NCBI GenBank assembly: GCA_964552205.1
Contig: CAZKFT010000003.1
Coordinates: 1 to 64,000, forward strand
DNA: 64,000 bases
Direction of reading: 5' to 3'
From: JAIVGZ01 sp964552205
Lineage (GTDB): Bacteria > Pseudomonadota > Gammaproteobacteria > Natronospirales > JAIVGZ01
The position numbers and the translations under genes are program-made. Below the pieces are notes generated by a model. It was given only the letters and a program-made list of their open reading frames with translations, made no database searches and was not told where the DNA came from. Below are positions 1-8,511 of this stretch, piece after piece; position 1 is the stretch's first letter, and every line of letters starts with the position of its first letter.

Positions 1-2
1 GG

Positions 3-695
3 TTCGACAAGCTCAGCCACATCATCCCCAACCAGCTCACCGACATGCCTTTGTCGGAAGTCCTGACAGACCCCGCCGAGCTTGCGCAGTGCGAAGGACG
101 CGCGATTGTCGTTCGCAAACTCAAAGCCCTTCCTATCGAAGCAGTAGCCCGCGGTTACCTGATCGGTTCCGGTTGGAAGGACTATCAAGCCACAGGAACG
201 GTGTGTGGCATCGAGCTGCCCGCGGGTCTGGAGCTAGCCGCAAAAATGCCGGCGCCCATCTACACGCCAGCAACGAAAGCCGCCGTCGGTGAACATGACG
301 AGAACATCGACTTCGCCTACACGGTGGAGTTGCTCGGCGAAGCACTGGCCACGCAGGTTCGCGATGTCACCCTGCGTTTGTACCGCGAAGCCGCGGCCTA
401 CGCGCGCACACGCGGCATCATCATCGCTGACACCAAGTTCGAGTTCGGTCTGGATGAGGACGGCACACTGGTGCTGATTGACGAGGCCCTCACACCGGAC
501 TCGTCGCGCTTCTGGCCGGCGGATTCCTACCGAGTCGGCATCAGCCCGCCGAGTTTCGACAAGCAGTTCGTGCGGGATTATCTGGAGACGCTGGACTGGA
601 ACAAGAAAGCACCCGGTCCACACCTGCCTCCGGATATCATTGAGCGAACCGCTGCCAAGTATCGCGAAGCACTGGAACGCCTCACCGCCCAGTGA
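3..695 (+). CDS. purC: Phosphoribosylaminoimidazole-succinocarboxamide synthase (SAICAR synthase), 5' end missing
   Basis: Ligates aspartate to CAIR with ATP in de novo purine synthesis (cytosol). The reading frame is open from base 3, so the window cuts the N-terminal part, probably 60-80 residues of a roughly 300-residue enzyme. The visible part has the family segments ARGYLIGSGWKDY, FEFGLDEDGTL and DEALTPDSSRFW (the SAICAR synthase signature) and SPPSFDKQFVRDYLE near the C-terminus. The ATG at base 45 is internal, not the start. The stop codon overlaps the GTG start of the next gene (GTGA), so the two are probably co-transcribed. The length and motifs fit the longer, yeast-like PurC form rather than the short E. 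coli form; that assignment is from memory of the family. Confidence 0.95.
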   Translation, partial: FDKLSHIIPNQLTDMPLSEVLTDPAELAQCEGRAIVVRKLKALPIEAVARGYLIGSGWKDYQATGTVCGIELPAGLELAAKMPAPIYTPATKAAVGEHDENIDFAYTVELLGEALATQVRDVTLRLYREAAAYARTRGIIIADTKFEFGLDEDGTLVLIDEALTPDSSRFWPADSYRVGISPPSFDKQFVRDYLETLDWNKKAPGPHLPPDIIERTAAKYREALERLTAQ

Positions 696-1675
696 GCGCC
701 GCGGCACCCTATTACAACCTCACTCCTGACACCGTTCTGGATGCAGTGGAATCCACTGGGCGGCATTGTTCCGGCCATCTGCTGGCGCTGAACAGCTATG
801 AGAACCGCGTGTACCAGGTCGGCATGGAAGAAGGTGAGCCACTGGTAGCGAAGTTCTACCGGCCGGGGCGTTGGAGCGATGAGGCCATCCTCGAAGAGCA
901 CGCCTTCGCGCTGGAACTCGAGGCGCAGGAGATCCCTTTGGTGGCGCCGTTGGTGGATGATGGTGTGTCACTGTTCAAAGTATCTGAGTTCCGATTTGCT
1001 TTGTTTCCACGTCGCGGTGGGCGCGCGCCCGAACCCGGTGACCCGGACCAGCTGAATTGGATTGGTCGTTTTCTGGGCCGCATCCATGCGGTGGGTGCGA
1101 GCAAGTCATTTTCCGATCGCCCCGTCATCGATCTGGAAAGCCACGCCTACGCACCGATTGACTGGCTGCTCGAACACAACTGGATTCCCGAGGACCTGCT
1201 CCCCGCATGGACAAGTACCGTGGACGCGCTGCTCCCGAGAATGGAGGCCGCGTTCGACCGTGCGGGACATTTCCACACGCTGCGCTTACATGGTGACTGT
1301 CATCTCGGAAACATCCTCTGGACGGATGCAGGGCCACATTTTGTCGACTTGGACGACTGTCGCACCGGGCCGGCGATTCAGGACCTGTGGATGCTGTTGT
1401 CTGGGAGTCGGAAGGAGATGAGCTTGCAGCTCAGTGAGGTTCTCGATGGCTACCAGGAGTTCGCGGACTTCGACCCGCGCGAACTGCACCTGCTTGAGGC
1501 GCTGCGCACGATGCGCATGTTGCACCACTCGGCCTGGTTGGCCCAACGTTGGGAGGATCCAGCCTTTCCTGCGGCTTTCCCATGGTTCGGCAGTCAGCGC
1601 TATTGGCAGGAACAGGTACTGGGCTTGCGTGAGCAATCGGCATTGCTGGATGAAGAGCCCCTACAAGTACTATAG
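692..1675 (+). CDS. srkA: Stress response serine/threonine kinase SrkA (RdoA/YihE family)
   Basis: 327-residue cytosolic kinase of the choline/aminoglycoside-kinase fold; in E. coli the homologue protects against envelope and oxidative stress death pathways. Seen: N-terminal lobe with SYENRVYQVG and the Lys in LVAKFYRPGRW, the catalytic loop HGDCHLGNILW, and the metal-binding FVDLDDCRTGPAIQDLW. The length matches E. coli SrkA (about 328). It starts with GTG inside the purC stop codon (GTGA overlap), which argues for translational coupling. Its TAG stop forms part of a possible -10 box (TACTAT, 1668-1673) for the following gene. In E. coli srkA precedes dsbA; here no thiol oxidoreductase follows. 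Confidence 0.93.
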   Translation: MSAAAPYYNLTPDTVLDAVESTGRHCSGHLLALNSYENRVYQVGMEEGEPLVAKFYRPGRWSDEAILEEHAFALELEAQEIPLVAPLVDDGVSLFKVSEFRFALFPRRGGRAPEPGDPDQLNWIGRFLGRIHAVGASKSFSDRPVIDLESHAYAPIDWLLEHNWIPEDLLPAWTSTVDALLPRMEAAFDRAGHFHTLRLHGDCHLGNILWTDAGPHFVDLDDCRTGPAIQDLWMLLSGSRKEMSLQLSEVLDGYQEFADFDPRELHLLEALRTMRMLHHSAWLAQRWEDPAFPAAFPWFGSQRYWQEQVLGLREQSALLDEEPLQVL

Positions 1676-1679
1676 AGAC

Positions 1680-2777
1680 ATGATTCGTACCGCCACTCTG
1701 GACGACCTTGACGCGTTGGTGACGCTGGAGACGCGTTGCTTCGACAGCGACCGGCTGTCACGGCGTAGCCTCCGGCGCATGATCACCAAGGCGAAGTCGG
1801 AGCTGCTGGTGGACGTGGACGGTAATCACCTCAGGGCGTATGCGCTGGTCCTGTTTCACGCGGGTACGCCCCTGGCGCGTCTGTACTCGGTGGCCGTGGA
1901 CCCCGATGCCCGAGGAATGGGGTTAGGTCGCACGCTCATGCAGTCTGTGGAGCGGGTGGCGCTCGAGCGCGATTGCATCGCGCTTCGCCTGGAAGTGCGT
2001 CGCGACAATGCCGCAGCCTTGAAGCTATACGCAGAAATGGGTTACCGGCAGTTCGGCATTGAGGAAGATTACTACGAGGACCACATGGATGCGGTGCGCA
2101 TGGAGAAGTCGCTCGTACCCCGTCCGCCGAATGACATCGCTCGGGTCCCCTACTATGAACAGACGCTGGACTTCACCTGTGGGCCTGCGGCGCTGTTGAT
2201 GGCCATGCGCGCCCTGGATGAAACGCTTTCCCCGGACCGCAAACTCGAGCTGCGCCTGTGGCGCGAGGCCACAACCATCTACATGACCTCGGGTCTGGGC
2301 GGATGCGGGCCATATGGACTTGCTCTTGCCGCACATCACCGCGGGTTCGATGTCGAAGTCTGGGTGGATGGCACAGAGACCGAACTGTTCGTGGACTCCG
2401 TGCGAAGCGAGGACAAGAAGGAAGTCATCCGCCTCGTCCAGGAGGACCTGTTGGGCGAGATGCGTGAGGTCGGAATTCCGCTGCACCAGGAAACGCTATC
2501 CATAGATGACCTGCAACGGGCGTTCGAGGATGGAGGAATCCCGGTTGTGCTGATTTCCTCCTGGCGCATCTACGCCAGACGCTCGCCACACTGGGTGGTG
2601 GTCACCGGGTTCGACGAGCGTTTCATCTACGTGCATGACCCCTTCGTGGATACGGAGGAAGGCAAGGCACGCGTGGATTGCATCAACATTCCCATTCTCA
2701 AGAAGGAGTTTGCCGGCATGGCACGTTACGGCAAGCGATCACAGCGCGCGGCGATTGTCATCAGGAGACGCACATGA
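1680..2777 (+). CDS. GNAT acetyltransferase fused to C39/papain-like peptidase
   Basis: 365-residue two-domain protein. Residues 1-145 form a RimI-like GNAT acetyltransferase with the acetyl-CoA loop ARGMGLGRT (about 78-85). Residues about 150-365 are a C39-like cysteine peptidase: Cys167 in DFTCGPAALLMA, His304 in SPHWVVVTGF and Asp320 in YVHDPF form a plausible catalytic triad. The ATG at 1680 was chosen because the GNAT domain begins there; the open frame upstream only shadows srkA. A TACTAT hexamer ends exactly 6 nt before this ATG, so a leaderless mRNA is possible. The stop overlaps the next gene (ATGA). Comparative work on amidoligases groups such GNAT-peptidase proteins with RLAN ATP-grasp ligases, as here. 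The substrate is unknown; modification or trimming of a peptide made by the neighbouring ligase is inferred. Confidence 0.85.
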   Translation: MIRTATLDDLDALVTLETRCFDSDRLSRRSLRRMITKAKSELLVDVDGNHLRAYALVLFHAGTPLARLYSVAVDPDARGMGLGRTLMQSVERVALERDCIALRLEVRRDNAAALKLYAEMGYRQFGIEEDYYEDHMDAVRMEKSLVPRPPNDIARVPYYEQTLDFTCGPAALLMAMRALDETLSPDRKLELRLWREATTIYMTSGLGGCGPYGLALAAHHRGFDVEVWVDGTETELFVDSVRSEDKKEVIRLVQEDLLGEMREVGIPLHQETLSIDDLQRAFEDGGIPVVLISSWRIYARRSPHWVVVTGFDERFIYVHDPFVDTEEGKARVDCINIPILKKEFAGMARYGKRSQRAAIVIRRRT

Positions 2778-4237
2778 CCACGCACATCATCGTGGTAGAG
2801 AACCGATCCGACTGGAAGCCGGATTTCCCCAAGGCGCAGGTTGTCACGGCCCGCGAATACCTTGCCGGGGAGGAGTTTCTCAAGCTTCGCAACTGCAAGG
2901 TGACCAACCTCTGCCGCAGTTACGGCTACCTCAGTACGGGTTACTACGTCTCGTTGCTCGCGGAGGCCCGCAGGCACAAGGTCATCCCCTCCATCCGCAC
3001 ACTGTCGGAGCTCAGCCGCAAATCCATCTACAGCCTGGATGTTGGGGAGCTGGATGGCTTGGTCCACCGTAGCCTCAAGCGGAGCACGGTGCAGACATTC
3101 GAGATGCTCACCTACTTCGGACACTGCGAACATCCGGAGCTGGAGGACCTCGCACGACAGGTATACGACATGTTCCCGTGTCCGCTGTTGCGGGTGGAGT
3201 TCAAGTTGCAGGGCGAGAAGTGGCGAATCACCCGCATCCGTCCGTTCTGGATCAATGCTCTGACAGAGGTCCAATACCGGCCTTTCACGCTTGCCGTGGA
3301 CCAGCACATGGCCAAGCGATGGCGCTCAAGACGGGCACGCGCCGATGCCTTCTATGACCTCGCCATTCTGGTCAATCCCGACGAGCAGCTTCCGCCCTCC
3401 GACAAGCAGGCACTCAAGAATTTCGTGCGCGTCGGCAAGAGCATGGATGTGGATGTGGAACTGATTACCCGCAAGGACTATGCGCGGGTCGCGGAGTACG
3501 ATGCGCTGTTCATCCGCGAAACCACCCGCATCGACCATTACACCTTCCGTTTCGCCCGCAAGGCTGAAAGCGAGGGGATGGTGGTCATCGACGACCCCGA
3601 CTCCATCCTGAAATGCACCAACAAGGTCTACCTGGCGGAGCTGCTTGCGGCCAACCGCATCGCCACCCCCAAGACGGTCATCTTGCAGGAGGATGACATC
3701 GATAGGCTTGAGCAGGAGATTGCCTATCCCATTGTGTTGAAGATTCCGGACGGGTCGTTCTCAAGGGGCGTATTCAAGGTCAACGACCGCAAGGAGCTCG
3801 ATGAGGTCAGCGAAAAGCTGTTCCGCGAGTCTGACCTGATTCTTGCACAGGAATTCCTGTTCACGGAATTCGACTGGCGCATAGGCATCATCAACCGCAC
3901 GCCGATCTTCGCCTGCCGGTATTTCATGTCGAAAAAACACTGGCAGATTCTCAACCACAAGAAGAGCGGGCGGGTGACAGAGGGCAACTGGGATACGATT
4001 CCGATCGATCAAGCCCCACCCAAGGTGGTCAAGGCGGCGGTCAAGGCCGCAGGGCTGATTGGTGACGGTCTGTACGGTGTGGATGTGAAGGAAACCAAGC
4101 GCGGTGCCTGTGTCATCGAGGTGAACGACAACCCCAACCTTGAGGCCGGGGTGGAAGACGCCGTGCTGAAAGATGACCTGTACCGTATTATCCTCGGTGA
4201 GTTCATCCGGCGCCTTGAGGCGCGCAAACAGGGCTGA
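2774..4237 (+). CDS. RimK-like ATP-grasp ligase with N-terminal RLAN domain
   Basis: 487 residues. The N-terminal half (about 1-230) resembles the RLAN (RimK-like ATP-grasp N-terminal) region found only with this ligase type; the C-terminal half is ATP-grasp: YPIVLKIPDGSFSRGVFKV (glycine-rich loop region), EFDWRIGIINRTPIFACRYF, and the Mg-binding end GACVIEVNDNPNLEAG. ATP-grasp ligases of the RimK group join amino acids to carboxyl groups through an acylphosphate. The start ATG (2774) overlaps the previous stop as ATGA, and the reading frame further upstream is only a shadow. Together with the GNAT-C39 gene it forms a two-gene peptide-modification unit. The acceptor is unknown: a free peptide, a metabolite or a protein tail are all possible. 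Confidence 0.85.
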   Translation: MTTHIIVVENRSDWKPDFPKAQVVTAREYLAGEEFLKLRNCKVTNLCRSYGYLSTGYYVSLLAEARRHKVIPSIRTLSELSRKSIYSLDVGELDGLVHRSLKRSTVQTFEMLTYFGHCEHPELEDLARQVYDMFPCPLLRVEFKLQGEKWRITRIRPFWINALTEVQYRPFTLAVDQHMAKRWRSRRARADAFYDLAILVNPDEQLPPSDKQALKNFVRVGKSMDVDVELITRKDYARVAEYDALFIRETTRIDHYTFRFARKAESEGMVVIDDPDSILKCTNKVYLAELLAANRIATPKTVILQEDDIDRLEQEIAYPIVLKIPDGSFSRGVFKVNDRKELDEVSEKLFRESDLILAQEFLFTEFDWRIGIINRTPIFACRYFMSKKHWQILNHKKSGRVTEGNWDTIPIDQAPPKVVKAAVKAAGLIGDGLYGVDVKETKRGACVIEVNDNPNLEAGVEDAVLKDDLYRIILGEFIRRLEARKQG

Positions 4238-4239
4238 CC

Positions 4240-5559
4240 ATGATTACCAAGGCCGTGAACAAGATGAAACACGAGGTCTGGGCGCGCGAAATCCACAGCG
4301 TGGGGAGAGCCCATGCCTTCGGCATTCGCGCCGCACGGGTCGTTTGGGCGCTTACCCGCGACATCGCCGATGGCCAATTGACCATGCGCGCCATGAGTCT
4401 GGTCTTCAGCACATTGCTGTCATTGGTTCCCTTGTTGGCATTCAGCTTCTCCATCCTGAAGGCTTTTGGCGTACACAACCAGATTGAGCCAGTGCTTGAT
4501 CGGGTACTGATGCCCTTGGGCGACCGGGGTACCGAAATCAGTCAGGGCATCATCGGCTTCGTAGACAACATCAATGTCGGCTTGCTCGGTTCCATAGGTC
4601 TGCTCATCCTCGTTTATACCGTCGTGTCTCTGGTCCAGAAGATTGAGGATGGCTTCAACTACGCTTGGCGGGTCCGACAGGCGCGCTCGTTCACGAGTCG
4701 TTTCAGTGGCTACCTGAGCGTGCTGGCAGTAGGCCCGGTGCTGGTGTTCTCCGCCATCAGCCTATTGGGCGTTGCACGCAGCCAGACAGCTGTTGATTGG
4801 CTTCTTGGGCACGAGCCTTTCGGGACGCTGTTCGTGTGGATGACCGGCTTCCTCCCGATTCTGCTGATTTCCGCTGCATTCACCTTCGTCTATATCCTCA
4901 TCCCGAACACTCGCGTCCACCTGTTCCCGGCCCTCATCGGCGGCCTGGTGGCAGGCATACTGTGGGAACTGATTGGGTCGCTGTTCGCGTCTTTCGTGGT
5001 CGCTTCCACCAAGTACACCGCCATCTACGCAGGGTTTGCAGCGCCGTTGCTGTTCATGTTCTGGATCTACCTCTCGTGGATGATTCTGCTTGTCGGCACC
5101 CAGCTCGCGTTCTATATCCAAAACCCCCAGTTCGTGACGGCGAGGCGCGACCCGCCAAAGCTGGAACACGCTTTCAAGGAACACTTGGCGTTGGCGATCA
5201 TGTACCTCGTAGCGTGGGATTACCGCAAAGGCGGACCTCGCTGGACTTTCGACGCGCTGAGTCGGCGACTCCATGTCGGCGCTGACCCATTGCGCGCTGT
5301 GCTGGACCGGCTTGCCGAAGCCGGATTACTGGTTTCTGCAGGCGAGGAAGGCATGATGTACGCGCCAGGTCGTTCGCCCGACGCTATCCTGCTGCACGAC
5401 ATTGTTGACGCAACCCGTCACGGCAGCGGCATCGTTGGCCACGGGGGCACAGATGGTGAGCCCTTGCCGGAGGTGGATGCTGTCCAGTCATCCATCGACG
5501 GTGCGGTCAAGGATGTCTTGGGCGACAGAACCCTTCACGACCTCATCAACGAGCAGTGA
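4240..5559 (+). CDS. YihY/BrkB family inner-membrane protein
   Basis: 439 residues. The first about 300 residues hold roughly six hydrophobic segments typical of the YihY/BrkB (UPF0761) family, with the family stretch TMRAMSLVFSTLLSLVPLLA near the N-terminus. The cytosolic C-terminal about 130 residues contain a winged-helix-like stretch (GPRWTFDALSRRL...LDRLAEAGLL). The name BrkB comes from serum resistance in Bordetella; the molecular activity is unsettled. It begins 2 nt after the ligase stop, so it belongs to the same transcription unit (srkA, GNAT-C39, ligase, yihY, desulfurase-like), but there is no evidence of shared function. Confidence 0.88.
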   Translation: MITKAVNKMKHEVWAREIHSVGRAHAFGIRAARVVWALTRDIADGQLTMRAMSLVFSTLLSLVPLLAFSFSILKAFGVHNQIEPVLDRVLMPLGDRGTEISQGIIGFVDNINVGLLGSIGLLILVYTVVSLVQKIEDGFNYAWRVRQARSFTSRFSGYLSVLAVGPVLVFSAISLLGVARSQTAVDWLLGHEPFGTLFVWMTGFLPILLISAAFTFVYILIPNTRVHLFPALIGGLVAGILWELIGSLFASFVVASTKYTAIYAGFAAPLLFMFWIYLSWMILLVGTQLAFYIQNPQFVTARRDPPKLEHAFKEHLALAIMYLVAWDYRKGGPRWTFDALSRRLHVGADPLRAVLDRLAEAGLLVSAGEEGMMYAPGRSPDAILLHDIVDATRHGSGIVGHGGTDGEPLPEVDAVQSSIDGAVKDVLGDRTLHDLINEQ

Positions 5560-5561
5560 CC

Positions 5562-6803
5562 ATGACCGTGTTTCCGATCGACTGGGTACGCGCCCGCTTC
5601 CCGGCGCTGGCAGATGGCGAAGTACTGATGGACAACGCGGGCGGTGCCCAGGTCCCTCAGGATGTCATCGAGCGCATCGTGAAGTACCTCGCAACGAGCA
5701 ATGTCCAGCTTGGCGCATCGTATTCGCGCTCGCAAAAAGCTGGCGCGGTTGTGGCTGAAGCAAGACAATCGCTGGCTGTGCTCCTGAATGCCCCAGATCC
5801 GAATGAGCTTGTCATCGGGGCGTCTACCACTGAGCTTTTATCCCGTCTGGCCAGGGGCATGCAGGCACATTTCCAGCCAGGTGACGAGATTGTTGTCAGC
5901 GAGATAGACCACGAATCAAACATCGGGCCATGGATGCGCTTGGCGGAGCACGGTGTCGTCGTGAAGCTATGGAAAGCGCGCACCGATCCAGTCCGGCTTG
6001 AGCTTTCGGACCTTGATGCCTTACTTGGCCCACGCACCCGCCTGGTAGCCGTGACCCAGTGTTCAAATATTCTGGGTAGCGAGTTGCCAATCAGCGAGAT
6101 TGCGACTCGTGTCCATGCCGTCGGCGCCAAGCTGTGCGTGGACGGTGTCGGCTGGGCAGCCCACCGGCTTCCGGATGTGCAAGCCATGGGCGCGGATTTC
6201 TATGTCATGAGCTTGTACAAAGTGTTCGGACCGCATATAGGTGTGATGTGGGGTAAGCAGGAACACCTGCTTGCGCTCACCAATCTGAACCATTTCTTTT
6301 TTGGACCTGATGCCATCCCCTACAAAATGCAGCCCGGCGGCATCAATTACGAACTTACGGCTGGTAGCGCTGGCATCGTTTCCTATCTCGAGCATCTTGG
6401 GTCACGGATTGACGCCGATGCACGCGAGGGGCGTGCTCAACTGAATGTCGCGTTCGACGCAATCGCTGCCCATGAAGAGGCATTGACGCGCCGCCTCATC
6501 GCGTTCTTGCTCGATTGCAAGGGTGTCACCATCATCGGTCGCGGCGAAGTCGACGCCACGCGCTTGCCCATTGTTTCATTCGTCATTGATGGCGTGAAAG
6601 CCTCCGCCATACCGCCTCATCTGGACAAGCTGGGCATTGGTATCCGCTGGGGAGATTTCTACGCCAAGCGTTTGATTGACGCATTGGGGCTAGGCGTCAT
6701 GGATGGCGTCGTCAGGGTCTCACTGGCGCACTACAACACCAAGGATGAGGTGGAAAGGCTCATCAGCGGCCTCGAACAGGCATTGGATGCCGAACAGCGC
6801 TAG
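5562..6803 (+). CDS. Cysteine desulfurase-like PLP enzyme (class V aminotransferase fold)
   Basis: 413 residues of the SufS/NifS-like class V aminotransferase family. The PLP-binding Lys lies in SLYKVFGPHIG, preceded by the Asp of KLCVDGVGWAAHRLPDV; IDHESNIGPW is the substrate/PLP His-containing segment. Such stand-alone proteins are usually annotated 'cysteine desulfurase-like'; true sulfur transfer is unproven, and no Suf or Isc partner is nearby. A GTG at 5556 overlaps the yihY stop, and the ATG at 5562 lies 2 nt after it; the ATG was chosen because the conserved start of the domain follows directly. The TAG stop (6801-6803) forms the first half of a TAGAAT box that may drive the next gene. 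Confidence 0.85.
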   Translation: MTVFPIDWVRARFPALADGEVLMDNAGGAQVPQDVIERIVKYLATSNVQLGASYSRSQKAGAVVAEARQSLAVLLNAPDPNELVIGASTTELLSRLARGMQAHFQPGDEIVVSEIDHESNIGPWMRLAEHGVVVKLWKARTDPVRLELSDLDALLGPRTRLVAVTQCSNILGSELPISEIATRVHAVGAKLCVDGVGWAAHRLPDVQAMGADFYVMSLYKVFGPHIGVMWGKQEHLLALTNLNHFFFGPDAIPYKMQPGGINYELTAGSAGIVSYLEHLGSRIDADAREGRAQLNVAFDAIAAHEEALTRRLIAFLLDCKGVTIIGRGEVDATRLPIVSFVIDGVKASAIPPHLDKLGIGIRWGDFYAKRLIDALGLGVMDGVVRVSLAHYNTKDEVERLISGLEQALDAEQR

Positions 6804-6815
6804 AATCGACAGTCG
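6801..6815 (+). promoter_or_regulatory. Putative -10 element for a short-leader mRNA of the ATP-grasp gene
   Basis: TAGAAT (6801-6806) followed by 9 nt and then the ATG at 6816, with no Shine-Dalgarno sequence between. A start 7 nt after the box would leave a 2-3 nt leader. The same TAGAAT-N9-ATG arrangement stands before hemL (43721). No clear -35 was identified. Inference only. Confidence 0.45.
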
Positions 6816-8267
6816 ATGGACATCGACTGGAAATCCTACGAAACAAACGGTGCCTGGGACGAACTGATCGGCCCTGGTGGGCGTCCCCGCGCCCCTGCCC
6901 GTGAGTTGTGCCGCTATCTCAAATCACTCAGCGATGAAGATCTGCGGGCCCACAAGGACGCTGCAGAGCTCACCATACTGCTCATGGGTATTACCTTCAC
7001 GGTCTACGACGAGGAAGGCGGTTCTATCGACCGCGCCTGGCCGTTCGACATCATTCCCAGAATCATCGCGCGCAAGGAGTGGGAACGAACCGAGCAAGGT
7101 TTGATACAGCGCGTTGACGCGCTGAACCTGTTCATTGATGACCTGTACCACGACCAGCGCATCGTGAAGGACAAGGTTTTCCCGGCCGAGGTGCTCGCGG
7201 ACTCCAAGAACTTCCGCCCGCAATGTGTGGGAATCAGCCCTCCGCAATCAACCTGGGCGCATATCTGCGGGTCGGATCTGGTACGGGATGCCGAGGGAAC
7301 GCTGTATGTCCTGGAGGACAACCTGCGTGTGCCATCGGGCGTGTCCTATATGCTCGAGAACCGGCAGGTCATGAAGCGGACATTTCCCGAGCTGTTCGGG
7401 GAGCAGGTCATCATGCCGGTGGACGACTACCCGGCGCAGCTCTACGACATGCTGGCGTCCATGTCGCCGCGGCCGGCAGATTTTCCAACGGTGGTCGTGC
7501 TCACGCCCGGTATTTACAACTCCGCCTACTTCGAGCACAGCTATCTCGCCCAACAGATGGGCTGCCAACTGGTCGAAGGTCGGGATCTTGTGGTGGCCGA
7601 TGATGACTGCGTCTACCTGAAGACCATCGCGGGTCTGGAACGGGTGGATGTGATTTACCGCCGCATTGACGACCTGTTCATCGACCCCGAGGCCTTTCTG
7701 CCTGAATCCACCTTGGGGGTACCAGGCCTCATGCGTGCCTGGCGCGCGGGAAATGTAGCGCTCGCCAATGCGCCTGGCGCTGGAGTCGCGGATGACAAGG
7801 TCGTGTACTCCTTCGTGCCCGAGATTATCCGCTATTACCTGGACCAGGATCCGATCATCCCCAACGTGCCGACCCACCGGTGTATGGACAAGGCGGAACG
7901 TGGGTATGTCCTCGAAAACCTGCACAAGCTGGTGGTCAAGCCAGCGAATGAATCTGGCGGGTACGGCATGTTGATCGGCCCCCACTCGACAAAAAAACAG
8001 CGCGAAGAGTTCGGCAAGTTGATCCAGAAGGACCCGCGCAACTACATCGCACAGCCCACACTGACGCTATCCTGTGCGCCTACATTGGTCGATGGCGCGT
8101 TCGAGCCGCGTCATATTGACCTGCGACCCTTCGTGCTCTCCGGTGAAAACCCTTATGTCACCACGGGTGGACTCACGCGCGTCGCCATGCGAAGGGGCTC
8201 ACTGGTGGTGAATTCCTCGCAGGGCGGTGGCAGCAAGGACACCTGGATCGTGGACACAGAAGCATGA
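6816..8267 (+). CDS. Circularly permuted ATP-grasp protein (COG2308 type)
   Basis: 483 residues. Homologous along its whole length to the circularly permuted 'type 2' ATP-grasp family (DUF404/DUF407). Recognisable family stretches: GSDLVRDAEGTLYVLEDNLR, PSGVSYMLENRQVMKRTFPE, VVLTPGIYNSAYFEHS, VVKPANESGGYGMLIGP and YIAQPTLTLS near the end. The family is predicted to form peptide-like amide bonds but has no confirmed substrate. It is usually encoded with the alpha-E protein, a transglutaminase-like protein and the Anbu protease; here alpha-E follows after a repeat-filled 244-bp gap, Anbu lies 4 kb away on the other strand, and no transglutaminase gene is present. The start ATG lacks an SD but sits 9 nt after TAGAAT. 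Confidence 0.9.
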   Translation: MDIDWKSYETNGAWDELIGPGGRPRAPARELCRYLKSLSDEDLRAHKDAAELTILLMGITFTVYDEEGGSIDRAWPFDIIPRIIARKEWERTEQGLIQRVDALNLFIDDLYHDQRIVKDKVFPAEVLADSKNFRPQCVGISPPQSTWAHICGSDLVRDAEGTLYVLEDNLRVPSGVSYMLENRQVMKRTFPELFGEQVIMPVDDYPAQLYDMLASMSPRPADFPTVVVLTPGIYNSAYFEHSYLAQQMGCQLVEGRDLVVADDDCVYLKTIAGLERVDVIYRRIDDLFIDPEAFLPESTLGVPGLMRAWRAGNVALANAPGAGVADDKVVYSFVPEIIRYYLDQDPIIPNVPTHRCMDKAERGYVLENLHKLVVKPANESGGYGMLIGPHSTKKQREEFGKLIQKDPRNYIAQPTLTLSCAPTLVDGAFEPRHIDLRPFVLSGENPYVTTGGLTRVAMRRGSLVVNSSQGGGSKDTWIVDTEA

Positions 8268-8377
8268 CTGTTGCCACCGCACCGCTACGCTCGGGGTGTA
8301 CGCGTCGCTGCCGCTTCGCTCCCGACGCGTCACCCACTCGCTCCGCTGGCTCACGGCGGCGGCCACCGGCGCATGAA

Positions 8378-8483
8378 GCCGGCGCGTGGGTCATGGCCGG
8401 CGGGCGTGGGCGACAGGGACGTCGCCCCCGCAGCATACAGGGATGTATTCACAGCGTCCGTCGGCCGTGTACCCACCGCCGGC
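8378..8483. repeat. Structured intergenic repeat, copy A
   Basis: The core (about 8407-8458, containing ACAGGGATGTATTCACAGCG) recurs at 20161-20210. Outer arms 8378-8399 and 8462-8483 are complementary in three blocks (GCCGGCG/CGCCGGC, GTGGGT/ACCCAC, GGCCG/CGGCC). An inner hairpin GGGCGAC...GTCGCCC is the covarying counterpart of GGGCGCC...GGCGCCC in copy B. It fills most of the 244-bp gap 8268-8511 between the ATP-grasp and alpha-E genes; the left part of the gap (8280-8370) is also rich in short inverted repeats (ACGCGTC/GACGCGT). I recall similar motifs from other gammaproteobacterial intergenic regions. Short open frames through it are judged non-coding. Confidence 0.75.
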
Positions 8484-8511
8484 ACCACACGCTAAACAGG
8501 GAGAGCAGGTG

